Source of the DNA: CBDAUN01 sp965214875
Lineage (GTDB): Bacteria > Pseudomonadota > Gammaproteobacteria > Arenicellales > JAJDZL01
DNA: 64,000 bases
Assembly (NCBI GenBank): GCA_965214875.1
Contig: OZ243980.1
Coordinates: forward strand, 744,001-808,000
Direction: 5' to 3'
The position numbers were made by a program, and so were the translations under genes. Shown here one piece after another: positions 17,732 to 27,227 of the stretch. Position 1 is the stretch's first letter, and the number at the start of each line of letters is the position of its first letter. The notes beneath the pieces were generated by a model that was not told where the DNA came from, did no database searches, and was given only the letters and a program-made list of their open reading frames with translations.

Positions 17732-18964
17732 TCACTTTTCGGCAGCGGATATGTTGATTGCCATGCGGTAGGTTTCGATGTCCATCTTGCTCATGCCCAA
17801 ATTCTTAGCGCGTTTCTCCCATCCATCCAGAGCATTCGAAACATGCGAGATGATTGCATCAGCTTGATCCGGATTGAGAGAAAAATATGGTGCCGCGCGG
17901 CGGGCTAGATCGAGATCGGCATCAGGTCCTTCTTCTGAAATCCAGGTTGTCAATTCACGCGCCTGCTCCGGTAGCGGTACTGGATTTAAATCGTATGCGG
18001 GAGCTAGACGCCATTGATTGTTCCGGCTGTACAAAAATCCGTGGTTGCGCAGGTGATCATCAAGATTGCCGATCATCACATTGAACACGACCCGTCTCCA
18101 CAACTCATGCAAGTCATCAATCGGCGCTTGCGAAAATATTCGTATCGCATCGGCAATATCGGTGTATGTTGCAAGGTCGCCATCGCTGAGGCCCAGGATT
18201 GTCATCGCCGATATGAAAGGAATTCGATGATGCCCTTTGCGATCAAATCGGGTGATCAGCGATACGGGCCGGCCAGCCACATTCAAAAGACGCGCCTTCG
18301 CCACGTTGATGCCGGCGGAGGCGGCCAAATTCATGGCCAGCACTTCACCGTGCGGGATGCTTCGATGGTCGTCGTTCTTCGGAAATTTTGCTATCGCCAG
18401 GCAACCGTCTTGATCCATTACAGCTGATTTGGGGCGCGCCCCCCCAAGGGGTGACCCTTCGTTCAGCAGCAGCTTCAAGTCTTCAGAGGTTTCGGTGTCT
18501 GCCAGCAGTGCATCGGATGCATTTAGCAATGCTGGCAATCGTACCAGTGGCGGCACTTGAAAGTGCCCAAGTCCGCGGTCAAAAGACTGCTGTCCTATCA
18601 ATCGGAATCGTAGTGCGCCGATTCTAGTTTGATCACTAAGCGCAAGCATATAGTCCATCTCGGACAATGTTCTTAGCTCGCCGGCTTTACGGAATGCGCG
18701 TTGAATCATGAGTCGTCCCCATCGGTCGGGGCAACAGTCTCTCAATGCGCCTGGAAGGGTTGACGCTTTTGACGAGAAGTATTTTGGCTGGCGATCAAGC
18801 GGCAGGCTTGCTGGGTCGATGGCAAAGGCTCGGCTATAGCTCAACCAGTCTTCATCATATGTGAACACCGAGCTTCGGCTTGACCGTTTGCTCAGATAGC
18901 GGCAAAGGCCCACACGGCGCGGTTCGCCGTCAGTATCTGCAAAGACTTCAACAGCGTCAGTCAT
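17732..18964 (-). CDS. hipA: HipA-type serine/threonine kinase toxin
   Basis: 410 residues, HipA family. Visible motifs are SPLGGARPKS (nucleotide-binding region), HGEVLAMNLA, SLITRFDRKG, NVMIGNLDDHLRNHGFL (catalytic Asp and Asn of the HipA kinase) and LAPAYDLNP (metal-binding Asp). In E. coli, HipA phosphorylates GltX and triggers growth arrest and persistence. The ATG at 18962-18964 overlaps the hipB stop, the normal antitoxin-then-toxin order. The G7 tract within GGARPK is in frame. Confidence 0.88.
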   Translation of the reverse strand: MTDAVEVFADTDGEPRRVGLCRYLSKRSSRSSVFTYDEDWLSYSRAFAIDPASLPLDRQPKYFSSKASTLPGALRDCCPDRWGRLMIQRAFRKAGELRTLSEMDYMLALSDQTRIGALRFRLIGQQSFDRGLGHFQVPPLVRLPALLNASDALLADTETSEDLKLLLNEGSPLGGARPKSAVMDQDGCLAIAKFPKNDDHRSIPHGEVLAMNLAASAGINVAKARLLNVAGRPVSLITRFDRKGHHRIPFISAMTILGLSDGDLATYTDIADAIRIFSQAPIDDLHELWRRVVFNVMIGNLDDHLRNHGFLYSRNNQWRLAPAYDLNPVPLPEQARELTTWISEEGPDADLDLARRAAPYFSLNPDQADAIISHVSNALDGWEKRAKNLGMSKMDIETYRMAINISAAEK

Positions 18965-19293
18965 TCTGAAGTGCGGCGACGACGGGGTTGCACTTTCTTG
19001 GGCAAATTGTCTTCTTCAATGTCCAGTCCAAGAGAATCATTGCGCCGGTCGGCAACTTCAGCTAATCCGCCAGCCAGCCCGAGAATTACGAGCACTGTCG
19101 CATAGATTCCGATTGAGACGGTTGGGTCTCCTCGTTCCACCTTGTAGAGTGTGCCGCGACTGATAAATGCCCGCTCAGCCATCGAAACCGTGGAAATGCG
19201 TCGCTTTCTGCGTGCGATGGCGATATCAGAGCCTAGTTTCAGCAGCGCTTGTTTTGCCACTTTCGGTAATGCATTGTTGGCGTAAGATTTCAT
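18961..19293 (-). CDS. hipB: HipB-type XRE-family antitoxin and autoregulator
   Basis: 110 residues if started at the ATG 19291-19293; a longer frame reaches 19323, but its N-terminal MFFCSIYITI is unlikely in a DNA-binding protein. The helix-turn-helix lies around IAIARRKRRISTVSMAERAFISRGTLYKVERGDPTVSIGIYATVL, as in HipB proteins paired with HipA. The tail is basic (KKVQPRRRRTSE). It should neutralise HipA and repress the operon. The AT-rich 190 bp upstream hold the likely promoter, and IS copy 2 ends there. Confidence 0.82.
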   Translation of the reverse strand: MKSYANNALPKVAKQALLKLGSDIAIARRKRRISTVSMAERAFISRGTLYKVERGDPTVSIGIYATVLVILGLAGGLAEVADRRNDSLGLDIEEDNLPKKVQPRRRRTSE

Positions 19294-19485
19294 AATTGTA
19301 ATATATATCGAACAAAAAAACATTCAAATGATAATTATATAAGACAATATAATCTTTATCGAATCTAAATCGAATAGTCATCTTCTCCTTATGGTTCGTT
19401 TGCAGAAACCGCGGCACCAAATCCAAACTGCTGAGATTAGACATGGACAATTCATGCGCGTTTGCATATACTGGGATCATAGTTA

Positions 19486-21023
19486 GTGTCTGCCAGAAAA
19501 CCTCTGATTTCAAGTATCGGCCGGTGCCGGGGGAGCACAAGGCGCGGCTGCCGCGACGGCGGCGAGGGTCGGAATGCAGCAGCGGGCATCCGAATGCGAC
19601 AAAAAATGGCGCATAAGAGGATTGCGGGCGGCATCCGCCCAGGCGGGCGCCTCCGGCAGCCGGATCGTCGCTTGGAAACGGGTTCGGAGACGCTAGGCGG
19701 CGCGCAGGCGCGCGCGGCGGGCGAGCCGCTTGCGCTCCTGGTCCCGCAGCAGCCGCCCGAGCCGCTCGGGGTTCGCCGCCAGCGCCGACAGCGCCGCCGC
19801 CCGCTCGAAGCCCCGCTCGCCATGGGCGCGCACCCGCCCGAGCCCGCAATGCTCCAGATGATTGATGGCCGATTCCACCGCCGGATGCTGCCGGCGCGCC
19901 GCCTGGAACCATTCCCGGCCCTCGCGCGCCGAAGCCTCGGCATTCGGCCGGCCCTTGGCCGGCAGCGCGCACTCGTCGAGCATCCCGCCGAGCTCGGCCT
20001 GGTTCGCCGGCGAGTGGAAGCCGCGGTCGAAGCTGCAGGCCCGAAGGTCGGCGAACCGCTCCATCGCCCCCTCGACCAGCGCCGCCGCATGGCCGGCGTC
20101 GCCGCCCTGCCACATGATCCGGCGGTGCAGGATGAACCGGCGCTGGTCCTCGACCACGGCGACCGGCACGCCCAGCTCCTGGCGCACGCCGGCCTTGCCC
20201 TCGGCCACCCAGCGGGTGTGCGGCTCGAAGATCGAGAACGCCTTCTCGCCGTGCGCGATGGTCTCGCCCCCGAGCAGCCGCCGCCTAGCCTGCTCGAGCT
20301 GGCGGCGCGCATGGCCAAGATAGCCCTCGAGCTCGCACGCCAGCGCGTGCTCGCAGGCCGTCAGCGTCGCCTCGGCGCGCCCGGCCAGGCGGGCGCTCAG
20401 CGACAAATACCGCTCGACCCGCCCAGGATGCTTGCGGCTGCGCCTCGACACGCGCACCCGGTCGAACCGCTTCTTGACCTGCCGCGATAGATGCTCATGC
20501 TGTCGACCGCCGTCTGCTGCTCGCAGACATGCCCGAGCGCCGGCGAATGCCCCAGCATCCGGCGCACCAGCCCGTCATGATTGGCCATGTGCGCCAGCCG
20601 GTCGAAGTCGCAGCCGAGCCCCTGCTCGGGCACGCCAGCGCCAGAATGCGCCAAAGGTCCATGCCCGGCCGGCCGGCGTCCTTGCGCGCCGCCGGCGCGA
20701 CCTCGGCCTCGAGCAGCTCGAACACCCGCCGGCGCAAGGCCTTGCTTGCGCAGAGATGCCGCAGGCCGAGCAGGATGGCCGGGATGTCGTCGCGCGACTT
20801 GGCGCCGGTGTGGATGTTCTCGATCGGCACGGTGCCGAGCTCGAGCTGGGCGGAGTGGGCCAAGCGCATCGCTTTTTCCTCGAAGATTGCGGCGAAACGG
20901 GGCGTTTCGCCCCATTTCGGCGGGAAATCCGCGCTTCCGCCGAATTCTTCGCCGCCGCCGCTCGCCGCTAAGCAATTGTTTTCAATCAGCAACGATATCA
21001 CATTTTGGTTTTCTGGCAAGCAC
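19486..21023 (-). mobile_element. ISNCY-like insertion sequence, copy 2 (1538 bp, internally deleted)
   Basis: It has the same terminal inverted repeats as copy 1 and a 6-bp target duplication TAGTTA (19480-19485 and 21024-21029). Relative to copy 1 it lacks 238 bp (copy 1 positions 14883-15120, at a TGTCG repeat) and one base near 20640, but keeps the 37 bp that copy 1 lost. It sits between hipBA and the amide-transporter genes, directly upstream of both promoters. Confidence 0.9.
19693..21019 (-). pseudogene. ISNCY-like transposase, broken by a base deletion and a 238-bp deletion
   Basis: The N-terminus reads from 21019 through FELLEAEVAPAARKDAGRPG MDLWRILALA, then a single-base loss shifts the frame to GLGCDFDRLAHMANHDGLVRR. 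The stretch after CEQQTAVD is deleted and joined to SMSIYRG in another frame. The C-terminal part (LSLSARLAGRAEATLTACEH to RRARLRAA, ending at 19693) is intact. Its damage is different from that of copy 1. Confidence 0.75.
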
Positions 21024-21053
21024 TAGTTAACTTCGTATTCGAAAGGAAGACAT

Positions 21054-22273
21054 ATGAAACGACAACATAAGCCAACTAGCCATATCGCTGGCGACACGAA
21101 AAGACGAGATTTCCTCAAAAAAGTGGGGGGGGTGCAACCGTTGCTGTTAGTGCTGGGATATTGGGATTCCCTGCGATCCTTAGTGCAAGAGACAAGATCA
21201 AAATTGGTTTCCATTCAGCGCTTACAGGGCTGGAAACCATTCTTGGGGAAACCCAACTGAATTGTTTCAAACTGGCGGTAGACGAGATTAACGGTGCGGG
21301 CGGCGCCGGTGGTCGAGAGATTGAATATTTGATCGAAGACAACCAAACTACAACTCGCGGAGCAATCGACAAAACTCGAAAATTCATCTACGAAGATGAA
21401 GTCGATGTAATCATTGGAATGATCACAAGCTTGGAGCGAGCGGCCGCATTGAGCGTATCGGATCCGGCTAAGAAACTTGTGATTTACCCGACCTACTACG
21501 AAGGCGGCGAGTGTCGTCGATACTTGGCGTGCACCGGCCAGATCCCAAACCAGTCGGTCGACCCTTTCGTGCCTTGGATCACCGAAAATGTAGGGAACTC
21601 AGTCTACATTCTCGGATCAGATTATGCTTGGCCCCACAAGACCGCTGAAGCCATATCGGCGGCGTTTGAGAAAGCTGGCGGAACAACTCTCGGAACAGAG
21701 TTTTTTCCGTTCGGAACAACGGACCTTGGCCCGGCCTTAGACCGTATTCGTGCGGCGCAGCCGGATGTAATATGGGAACTTTTCGCAGGTGCTGATGCTG
21801 TAACCTTCATCAAGCAGCATGCGAGCTATAGACCGGGCGGCCAACTGCTGACGAATGGACTGGACGAAATATTCACAACCTCGGTCGACGGTGCCGACGT
21901 TGAGGGAATCATCGTCAACCAATCGTATTTCACGACGCTTGATACCCCGGCAAATGCTGCCTTCCTGAAGAACTATCGAGCTGCATTCGGACAAGACAAG
22001 GTTGTCAACTCGATTGCTGAAGCGACCTACATTGCAACTTGGCTCTATGCAAAAGCGGTCGACGCAGCGGGGTCAACTGATACCGAAAAGGTGATTGATG
22101 CAATGGGGTCAGTAGCATTCGAAGCGCCTCAAGGGCCTGTTACCTTTAATGCTGCAAATCAGCACCTTGCAACCAATAGCATTATTGGCCGGTGCCGCAA
22201 TGATGGCTTGTATGACATTATCGAAAACTTTGGTGCCATCACGCCCGCTGTTCCGGGATGCAACTTGGCGTAG
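21054..22273 (+). pseudogene. Amide/urea-type ABC transporter binding protein, frameshifted in a G8 tract
   Basis: The ATG at 21054 starts a Tat-type leader with RRDFLKKVGG. A G8 tract at 21125-21132 then puts ATVAVSAGILGFPAILSARD in a different frame, so the leader and the mature protein are not joined. Nine (or six) Gs would restore one 406-residue-class protein. The mature part, KIGFHSALTGLETILGETQL to ITPAVPGCNLA, is a type I periplasmic binding fold of the AmiC/UrtA/FmdD group (e.g. IEYLIEDNQTT, VDVIIGMITSLERAAALSV). It could be a sequencing artefact, a real lesion or a phase-variable switch. A shortened product from an internal start near 21161 would lack an export signal. Confidence 0.75.
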
Positions 22274-22305
22274 CTTGGCCGTAAAGACCGAAACTATTCA
22301 ATCCG

Positions 22306-22340
22306 CACCCCGAGCAATATCACGCTCGGGGTGTTTCATT
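22306..22340 (+). terminator. Rho-independent terminator after the binding-protein gene
   Basis: Stem CACCCCGAGC (22306-22315) pairs with GCTCGGGGTG (22324-22333) across an 8-nt loop and is followed by TTTCATTTT. It would separate the abundant binding-protein transcript from the amidase gene, which starts 69 nt later. Confidence 0.75.
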
Positions 22341-22408
22341 TTGGATGCCTTTCTCACTCCAAACTTGGCTGCGTCTTCCCATAACTTACGTCGCAGATTT
22401 GCTTATCC

Positions 22409-23797
22409 ATGGACGAAGTCAGATCCAAGCCGGTGGAGGAAATTCGCCGATTAATACTAAATCGAGAAATTTCTGCTCACTGTCTCTGTACTCACTTCAT
22501 AAATCGCATCGAAAGCGACCCTCATGGCGCGGTCACGTCGATCCTTCGAAAATCCGCATTGCGCGAAGCAAGAAGATTAGATCAAGCAATATCTGAAGGT
22601 AAAGCGGCTGGCCTTCTCGCAGGCATCCCAGTAGCGATAAAGGACAACATCAACACCAAATCAGCAACCTGTACAGCGGGCTTGCCTCAACTGAAACGCT
22701 TTCGACCGAAAAAAGATGCCCGCATCATCGAAAGCATAAGGCATGCCGGCGCAATCGTTGTTGGCATGACAGCCACCGACAGCGGCGCATTTGGCGTGAC
22801 CACGCCGCAGGTCATACATCCCAAATATCCAGAAAAAATTGTTGGTGGCTCAAGCGGAGGATCCGCAGCAGCAGTATCTGCTGAACTTTGCAAGTTTGCA
22901 ATTGGCACCGATACTGGCGGAAGTATCCGAATTCCAGCCGCATGCTGCGCGATTGCGGGCTTCAAGCCGACCTATAGCAGGGAGTTGCTTGCAGGCATCC
23001 GTCCACTTGCATTGTCGTATGATCACGTTGGGCCAATGGCGGCTTCACTACCCGATTTGCGCTATATTTCCGAAGCTCTGTTCACGAAGCCGGCCGAGTG
23101 CGAACAATCCGGTAATTTGCAAAACATGCGGATCGGCATCCCCAAGTCCTATTTTTACGACGCTTCGGTAGAAGTGCAAAAAATGATGCTTGAGGTGGAG
23201 TCATGCTGCGAGAAAAACAAACTCGATTTCAGAACAGTAGAAATTCCGTCACCTGAAGACATTTTGCCGCACCATTTGGTCTTGTCGCTGACCGAAGCGG
23301 CACTCTACCACTTGGAGAAGTTCGCCGAAGATGTTGCGGACTATCCGAAAATCGCAATTGACAGCATCGAGCTGGGGCGCTCCTATAGTAGTCGCGATTG
23401 CCATAAAGCATCGCAAGGCAGCTTGCGATTTGCCAAAACCTTGAATCAAGTTTTTGATTCGGTAGATATCCTGATTCTGCCGACCCTCCCTATGCCGACA
23501 CCTGATAGAGGCATTGATTCAGCTGTACTTGATGGTCGGCGGCACAGCGTCTTGGAAGCATTGATTCGGTATACGGCGGCATTCAACCAGACAGGATTGC
23601 CAGTTGTCGCTAGCCCATGGTATGTGGCAGAGCACGATTTCTGGGGCAGTTTGCAATTCGTGGGCGCTAAAGACTCCGACCAGCGCTTGTTGCAACTAGC
23701 AGAACAATTTGCCGAATGCTGTGGCGAGCATGCCTCGTCTCATCGAAAAGGTGCGAGTAGCGCGCCAGCGAATACTGTCGGCGCATCGAGCTGCTAG
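22409..23797 (+). CDS. Amidase, amidase-signature family
   Basis: 462 residues with the complete Ser-cisSer-Lys triad of the amidase-signature family: Lys78 (AIKDN), Ser148 (GGSSGGSA) and Ser172 (GTDTGGSIRIP). The family includes GatA, urea amidolyase/allophanate hydrolase parts and short-chain amidases. There is no signal peptide, so it acts in the cytoplasm. Its place beside an amide/urea-type importer suggests it hydrolyses the imported amide to release ammonia; the substrate is not readable from sequence. The C-terminus (HRKGASSAPANTVGASSC) looks like an unstructured tail. Confidence 0.8.
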   Translation: MDEVRSKPVEEIRRLILNREISAHCLCTHFINRIESDPHGAVTSILRKSALREARRLDQAISEGKAAGLLAGIPVAIKDNINTKSATCTAGLPQLKRFRPKKDARIIESIRHAGAIVVGMTATDSGAFGVTTPQVIHPKYPEKIVGGSSGGSAAAVSAELCKFAIGTDTGGSIRIPAACCAIAGFKPTYSRELLAGIRPLALSYDHVGPMAASLPDLRYISEALFTKPAECEQSGNLQNMRIGIPKSYFYDASVEVQKMMLEVESCCEKNKLDFRTVEIPSPEDILPHHLVLSLTEAALYHLEKFAEDVADYPKIAIDSIELGRSYSSRDCHKASQGSLRFAKTLNQVFDSVDILILPTLPMPTPDRGIDSAVLDGRRHSVLEALIRYTAAFNQTGLPVVASPWYVAEHDFWGSLQFVGAKDSDQRLLQLAEQFAECCGEHASSHRKGASSAPANTVGASSC

Positions 23798-23934
23798 CAA
23801 CAGTCCGCCATAGCTCGTTGTGCAGTAATGCAAATTGCCGCATTTCGATAGATGTGGCGGCGGAGCCTATCGGTCAAGAGCGATTATCGTCAGTCAATTG
23901 GATTTGCTTGCTGCCATCGGCAGCGGTTGCGCGC

Positions 23935-24633
23935 CTACATGGAAAGTGCTCGAAAGACCAATTCTTCGTCGTTGAGCTGCTCCGCGTCCAGCGTAACAGA
24001 TATCCGTCCTTTCTCCATGACGAGACAGCGAAGTGCTACCGAACGGGCAAGCTCCAGGTTTTGTTCTACCAGCAGAATTGTGAGTCCCATATTTCGATTG
24101 AAATCGCGCAGATGTTCACCGATTTCCTGCACGATTGAGGGTTGGATTCCTTCTGAAGGTTCGTCCAATATGAGCACCTTGGGATTTCCGCACAATGCGC
24201 GAGCCAGAGCCAGTATTTGCTGCTGACCGCCTGAAAGCGTCCCGCCTTTTTGTTTGAGCAGTGGTTTCAAGATTGAAAAAAGATCTAGGATGTGGTCCGG
24301 TATGGCATTTGCGCGGTCAGCGCGACTTCTCAATCCAACAAGCAGATTTTCTTCAACGGTCAATTGAGGAAATATCCCCTTGCCTTGAGGAACGTAGGAA
24401 AGGCCCGCATGGGCCCTTTGATAAGAATGCCGTTGCACGATGCTCTCGCCATTTAGCGCAACGTTGCCGGAAGTAGTCTCAACAATGCCCATGATCGTCT
24501 TCAGCAGCGTTGTCTTGCCAACGCCGTTGCGACCGAGAATAACCAGCGTCTCGCCTTTTTCCAATGAAAATGTCACATCATGGATTACGGGCAAGGCCCC
24601 GTATCCGGAACTGATGTTTTCGACTTGCAGCAT
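23935..24633 (-). CDS. ABC transporter ATP-binding protein, LivF/UrtE type
   Basis: 232 residues with Walker A GRNGVGKT near residue 35, signature LSGGQQQ and Walker B VLILDEPSEGIQPS. EPSEGIQPSIV is the usual UrtE/LivF form. It is the last of four minus-strand genes, and its start overlaps the stop of the preceding ATPase by one base. With the LivG-type ATPase it powers the two permeases. It converges with the amidase gene, leaving 137 bp between. Confidence 0.85.
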   Translation of the reverse strand: MLQVENISSGYGALPVIHDVTFSLEKGETLVILGRNGVGKTTLLKTIMGIVETTSGNVALNGESIVQRHSYQRAHAGLSYVPQGKGIFPQLTVEENLLVGLRSRADRANAIPDHILDLFSILKPLLKQKGGTLSGGQQQILALARALCGNPKVLILDEPSEGIQPSIVQEIGEHLRDFNRNMGLTILLVEQNLELARSVALRCLVMEKGRISVTLDAEQLNDEELVFRALSM

Positions 24634-25346
24634 TAGACTTTGCCCAAATAGACATCACGAACCAGAGGGTCGTTTTCCAAGTCGCTGAACGCTCCTTCCA
24701 AAATCATTCTTCCTTGATGCATGACGTGCGTATGGCAATCCAGCGCACGAACAAAACTCATGTCATGCTCGATCGCGACCACCGCTGTCCGTTGGCTCAA
24801 TTGATGAATCAGGTTTGCGGTTTCCTGCGTTTCTGCAACCGTCATGCCGGCAGTCGGTTCATCCAGCAGCAGAAGTTTCGGATTGGACATTAATGCCATG
24901 CCTATCTCTAGCCACTGCTTTTGTCCATGCGACAAGTTTCCGGCACTAGTATTTCGAAGATCCGACTGTCCTATCAACGACAATGCTTCTTCAACGCACT
25001 GCGACTCACTCTGTTTGGCTTGCTTTTTGTTCGATGCCACAAATAGATTCTCGCCAACCGTCATTGTGTTGAACACGCTGGGAATCTGAAACTTGATCGC
25101 TATTCCTCGTTTTGCAAATTGATGTTGCGGCAATTTCGACAAGTCAGCATCTTGAAAGAACAGTTGACCGGTGTCGGGCGGGAATGTCCCGCACAGAATA
25201 TTGAACAAAGTGCTTTTGCCTGCGCCGTTCGCGCCAATGATGGCCTTGACCTCTAATGCGGATATAGACATTGAAACATTGTCTACCGCTATAACTCCGC
25301 CGAACCGCTTGGAAAGATTGATTGCGCGAAGCAACGTTCCGCTCAT
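24633..25346 (-). CDS. ABC transporter ATP-binding protein, LivG/UrtD type
   Basis: 237 residues from the ATG at 25344-25346, which overlaps the stop of the permease gene; the frame is open further upstream but the overlap start and family N-terminus (MSGTLLRAINLSKRFGGVIAV) fix it. Walker A is GANGAGKS, signature LSHGQKQWLEIGMAL, Walker B LLLLDEPTAGM. The LSHGQ.QWLEIGM pattern and PTAGMTVAET are more like UrtD (urea) than LivG. Confidence 0.87.
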   Translation of the reverse strand: MSGTLLRAINLSKRFGGVIAVDNVSMSISALEVKAIIGANGAGKSTLFNILCGTFPPDTGQLFFQDADLSKLPQHQFAKRGIAIKFQIPSVFNTMTVGENLFVASNKKQAKQSESQCVEEALSLIGQSDLRNTSAGNLSHGQKQWLEIGMALMSNPKLLLLDEPTAGMTVAETQETANLIHQLSQRTAVVAIEHDMSFVRALDCHTHVMHQGRMILEGAFSDLENDPLVRDVYLGKV

Positions 25347-26374
25347 TTTGCCACCGGCCCGGAGTTTTGGCCATCCGCCGTTTTTGATCGAGAAAAAATG
25401 TCTTCCAGCTTTGCCACAATTCCATTGGGAAATAAGAATACTGCCATGATGAAAAGGCATCCAATAGCCAAAGGCCACAACTTGGTATCGATGCTGCTTA
25501 TCTCCTGCTCAAGCCAAATCACGCATATTGTGGCGACAACCGGCCCGACTAGTGTGCCTCTACCGCCAATGGCTACCCAGACGATCGCCTGGGTCGACAA
25601 AAGCAACCCTACAATGTCGGGTGCCACGAACCCGACAGTAGCCGCATATATGCCGCCGCCCAAGGCGGAGATTGCCGCCGAGACAACAAATACGATAAGC
25701 AAATGTCGTGAAGTGTCATAGCCAAGGGCTCGCGCCCGTTTTTCGTTGTCGCAGATTGACTTTAGCACAAGTCCAAAATCCCCCATGCACCAATACCGCA
25801 AGCTTGCGACCACAATCGCGACAACGATGGCAACAAACCAGTAGGTGCCGTCTGGGGTCAGCGGCGCCATGCCGGATAACCCGGGGAAATAAAGAGGAGG
25901 TATGCCGAGCAATCCGGCATTTCCGCCTGTGATGCTAGACCATCCGACAACAATATGATCCATGATGACTGCTAGCGCGAGCGTTACGATGGTGAAATAG
26001 GCTCCGCGCACGCCGGCGTAGATCAGAAAGTATCCAACTAGCAGACTCACCGCCACTGCTATTGCAATGCCGCATAGCAACCCTGCCCAGGCAGCATAGG
26101 CCAGGTCGATTCCGAATTTCGTAGATACGACAGCCACGCCATAGGCGCCAGCTCCAAAAAACGCGGCATGACCGAAACTCAGAATGTCCGTTTTGCCCCA
26201 CATTAGATCTAGTCCGATCGCCAGCAAGGACAATGCCAACGCATCGCGCAAAAGGGTCGTGGCGTAGTATCCGAGAAAAGAGGGCGCGGCCAAGGCGAGC
26301 ACGAATGCGCACAGCAACGCCAAAAAAAGCATCCGTTGCCGAGAAAGTTGCATCTTTCGAACTCTCGCAATCAT
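25343..26374 (-). CDS. ABC transporter permease, LivM/UrtC type
   Basis: 343 residues from the ATG at 26372-26374 (a TTG six bases upstream is possible). It is a polytopic membrane protein with the family marker GLDLMWGKTDILSFGHAAFFGAGAYG and, later, SICDNEKRARALGYDTSRHLLIVF, the coupling region. LMWGKTDILSFGH resembles UrtC. It follows the LivH-type permease after 7 nt and overlaps the next ATPase gene by 4 bp. Confidence 0.87.
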   Translation of the reverse strand: MIARVRKMQLSRQRMLFLALLCAFVLALAAPSFLGYYATTLLRDALALSLLAIGLDLMWGKTDILSFGHAAFFGAGAYGVAVVSTKFGIDLAYAAWAGLLCGIAIAVAVSLLVGYFLIYAGVRGAYFTIVTLALAVIMDHIVVGWSSITGGNAGLLGIPPLYFPGLSGMAPLTPDGTYWFVAIVVAIVVASLRYWCMGDFGLVLKSICDNEKRARALGYDTSRHLLIVFVVSAAISALGGGIYAATVGFVAPDIVGLLLSTQAIVWVAIGGRGTLVGPVVATICVIWLEQEISSIDTKLWPLAIGCLFIMAVFLFPNGIVAKLEDIFSRSKTADGQNSGPVAK

Positions 26375-26381
26375 TTGCAAG

Positions 26382-27227
26382 TCACGGAATCAACCCTTGC
26401 GGCCGAAATCGGACGATAATGATTGCAAGTACCAGAACCAATGCTTGCGACAAGGTTGCCGAGATTGAATAGGTCAGCAGAGTTTCGGTTCCACCGACAA
26501 CAGCGCTTCCAGCGACCACCCCAGGTACATTGCCGGCACCTCCGACGATGACGACAAAAAACGAGCGTGCGAGGTAGTTCACGCCCATGTGCGCCACGAC
26601 CGCCGTCAATGGAGCAATAAGTGCGCCTGCAATAGCGGCAATAGCGGCACCGGCTGAAAAGGCGATGATGTAGACACGCTTCGCATTGATGCCTAGCGCC
26701 TCTGCCATTTCCCGATTCTGTATGATAGTTCGAACGTCGAGACCAAATCTTGACTTTCTGATGTAGGCGTAACACAGCGTCACAATCGAACATGCAAATG
26801 CAATTAGCACCAACCGATATGCAGGGTAATTGGCATCGAAAATTTGAATTGATTCGGAAACCGGTGAGATGACTTTCTGTGGTGCTGCGCCAAATATCAG
26901 CTGCAGCGACTGCTGAATGATCAGACTCAAACCCCACGTTGCAAGCACGGTAGCCAAAGGTCGAGTATATAGGAAGCGGATCAAGGATCGCTCAATTAGA
27001 AATCCGAATATTGCGCCAAATATCGCTGCGAGCACCAGTGCAATCCAGAAACTTCCGCCATAGCTCTGCACCAAGGCGACAGTAAATGCGCCGACCGTCA
27101 CAAATTCGCCATGAGACAAATTGATAATGCCCATTAATCCATAGATGATCGCCAGGCCCAGCGCGACGAGCATCAGTATGCTAATCAAAGTCAGGGAATT
27201 GAGAACCAAGGTCGCTGCAATATCCAT
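26382..27227 (-). CDS. ABC transporter permease, LivH/UrtB type
   Basis: 281 residues, first gene of the four-gene minus-strand unit. Markers are GLAIIYGLMGIINLSHGEFVTVGAF near the start and VRTIIQNREMAEALGINAKRVYIIAFSAGAA for the coupling helix. GLMGIINLSHGEF is typical of UrtB and amide-type permeases. The promoter should lie in 27228-27380. Confidence 0.87.
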   Translation of the reverse strand: MDIAATLVLNSLTLISILMLVALGLAIIYGLMGIINLSHGEFVTVGAFTVALVQSYGGSFWIALVLAAIFGAIFGFLIERSLIRFLYTRPLATVLATWGLSLIIQQSLQLIFGAAPQKVISPVSESIQIFDANYPAYRLVLIAFACSIVTLCYAYIRKSRFGLDVRTIIQNREMAEALGINAKRVYIIAFSAGAAIAAIAGALIAPLTAVVAHMGVNYLARSFFVVIVGGAGNVPGVVAGSAVVGGTETLLTYSISATLSQALVLVLAIIIVRFRPQGLIP

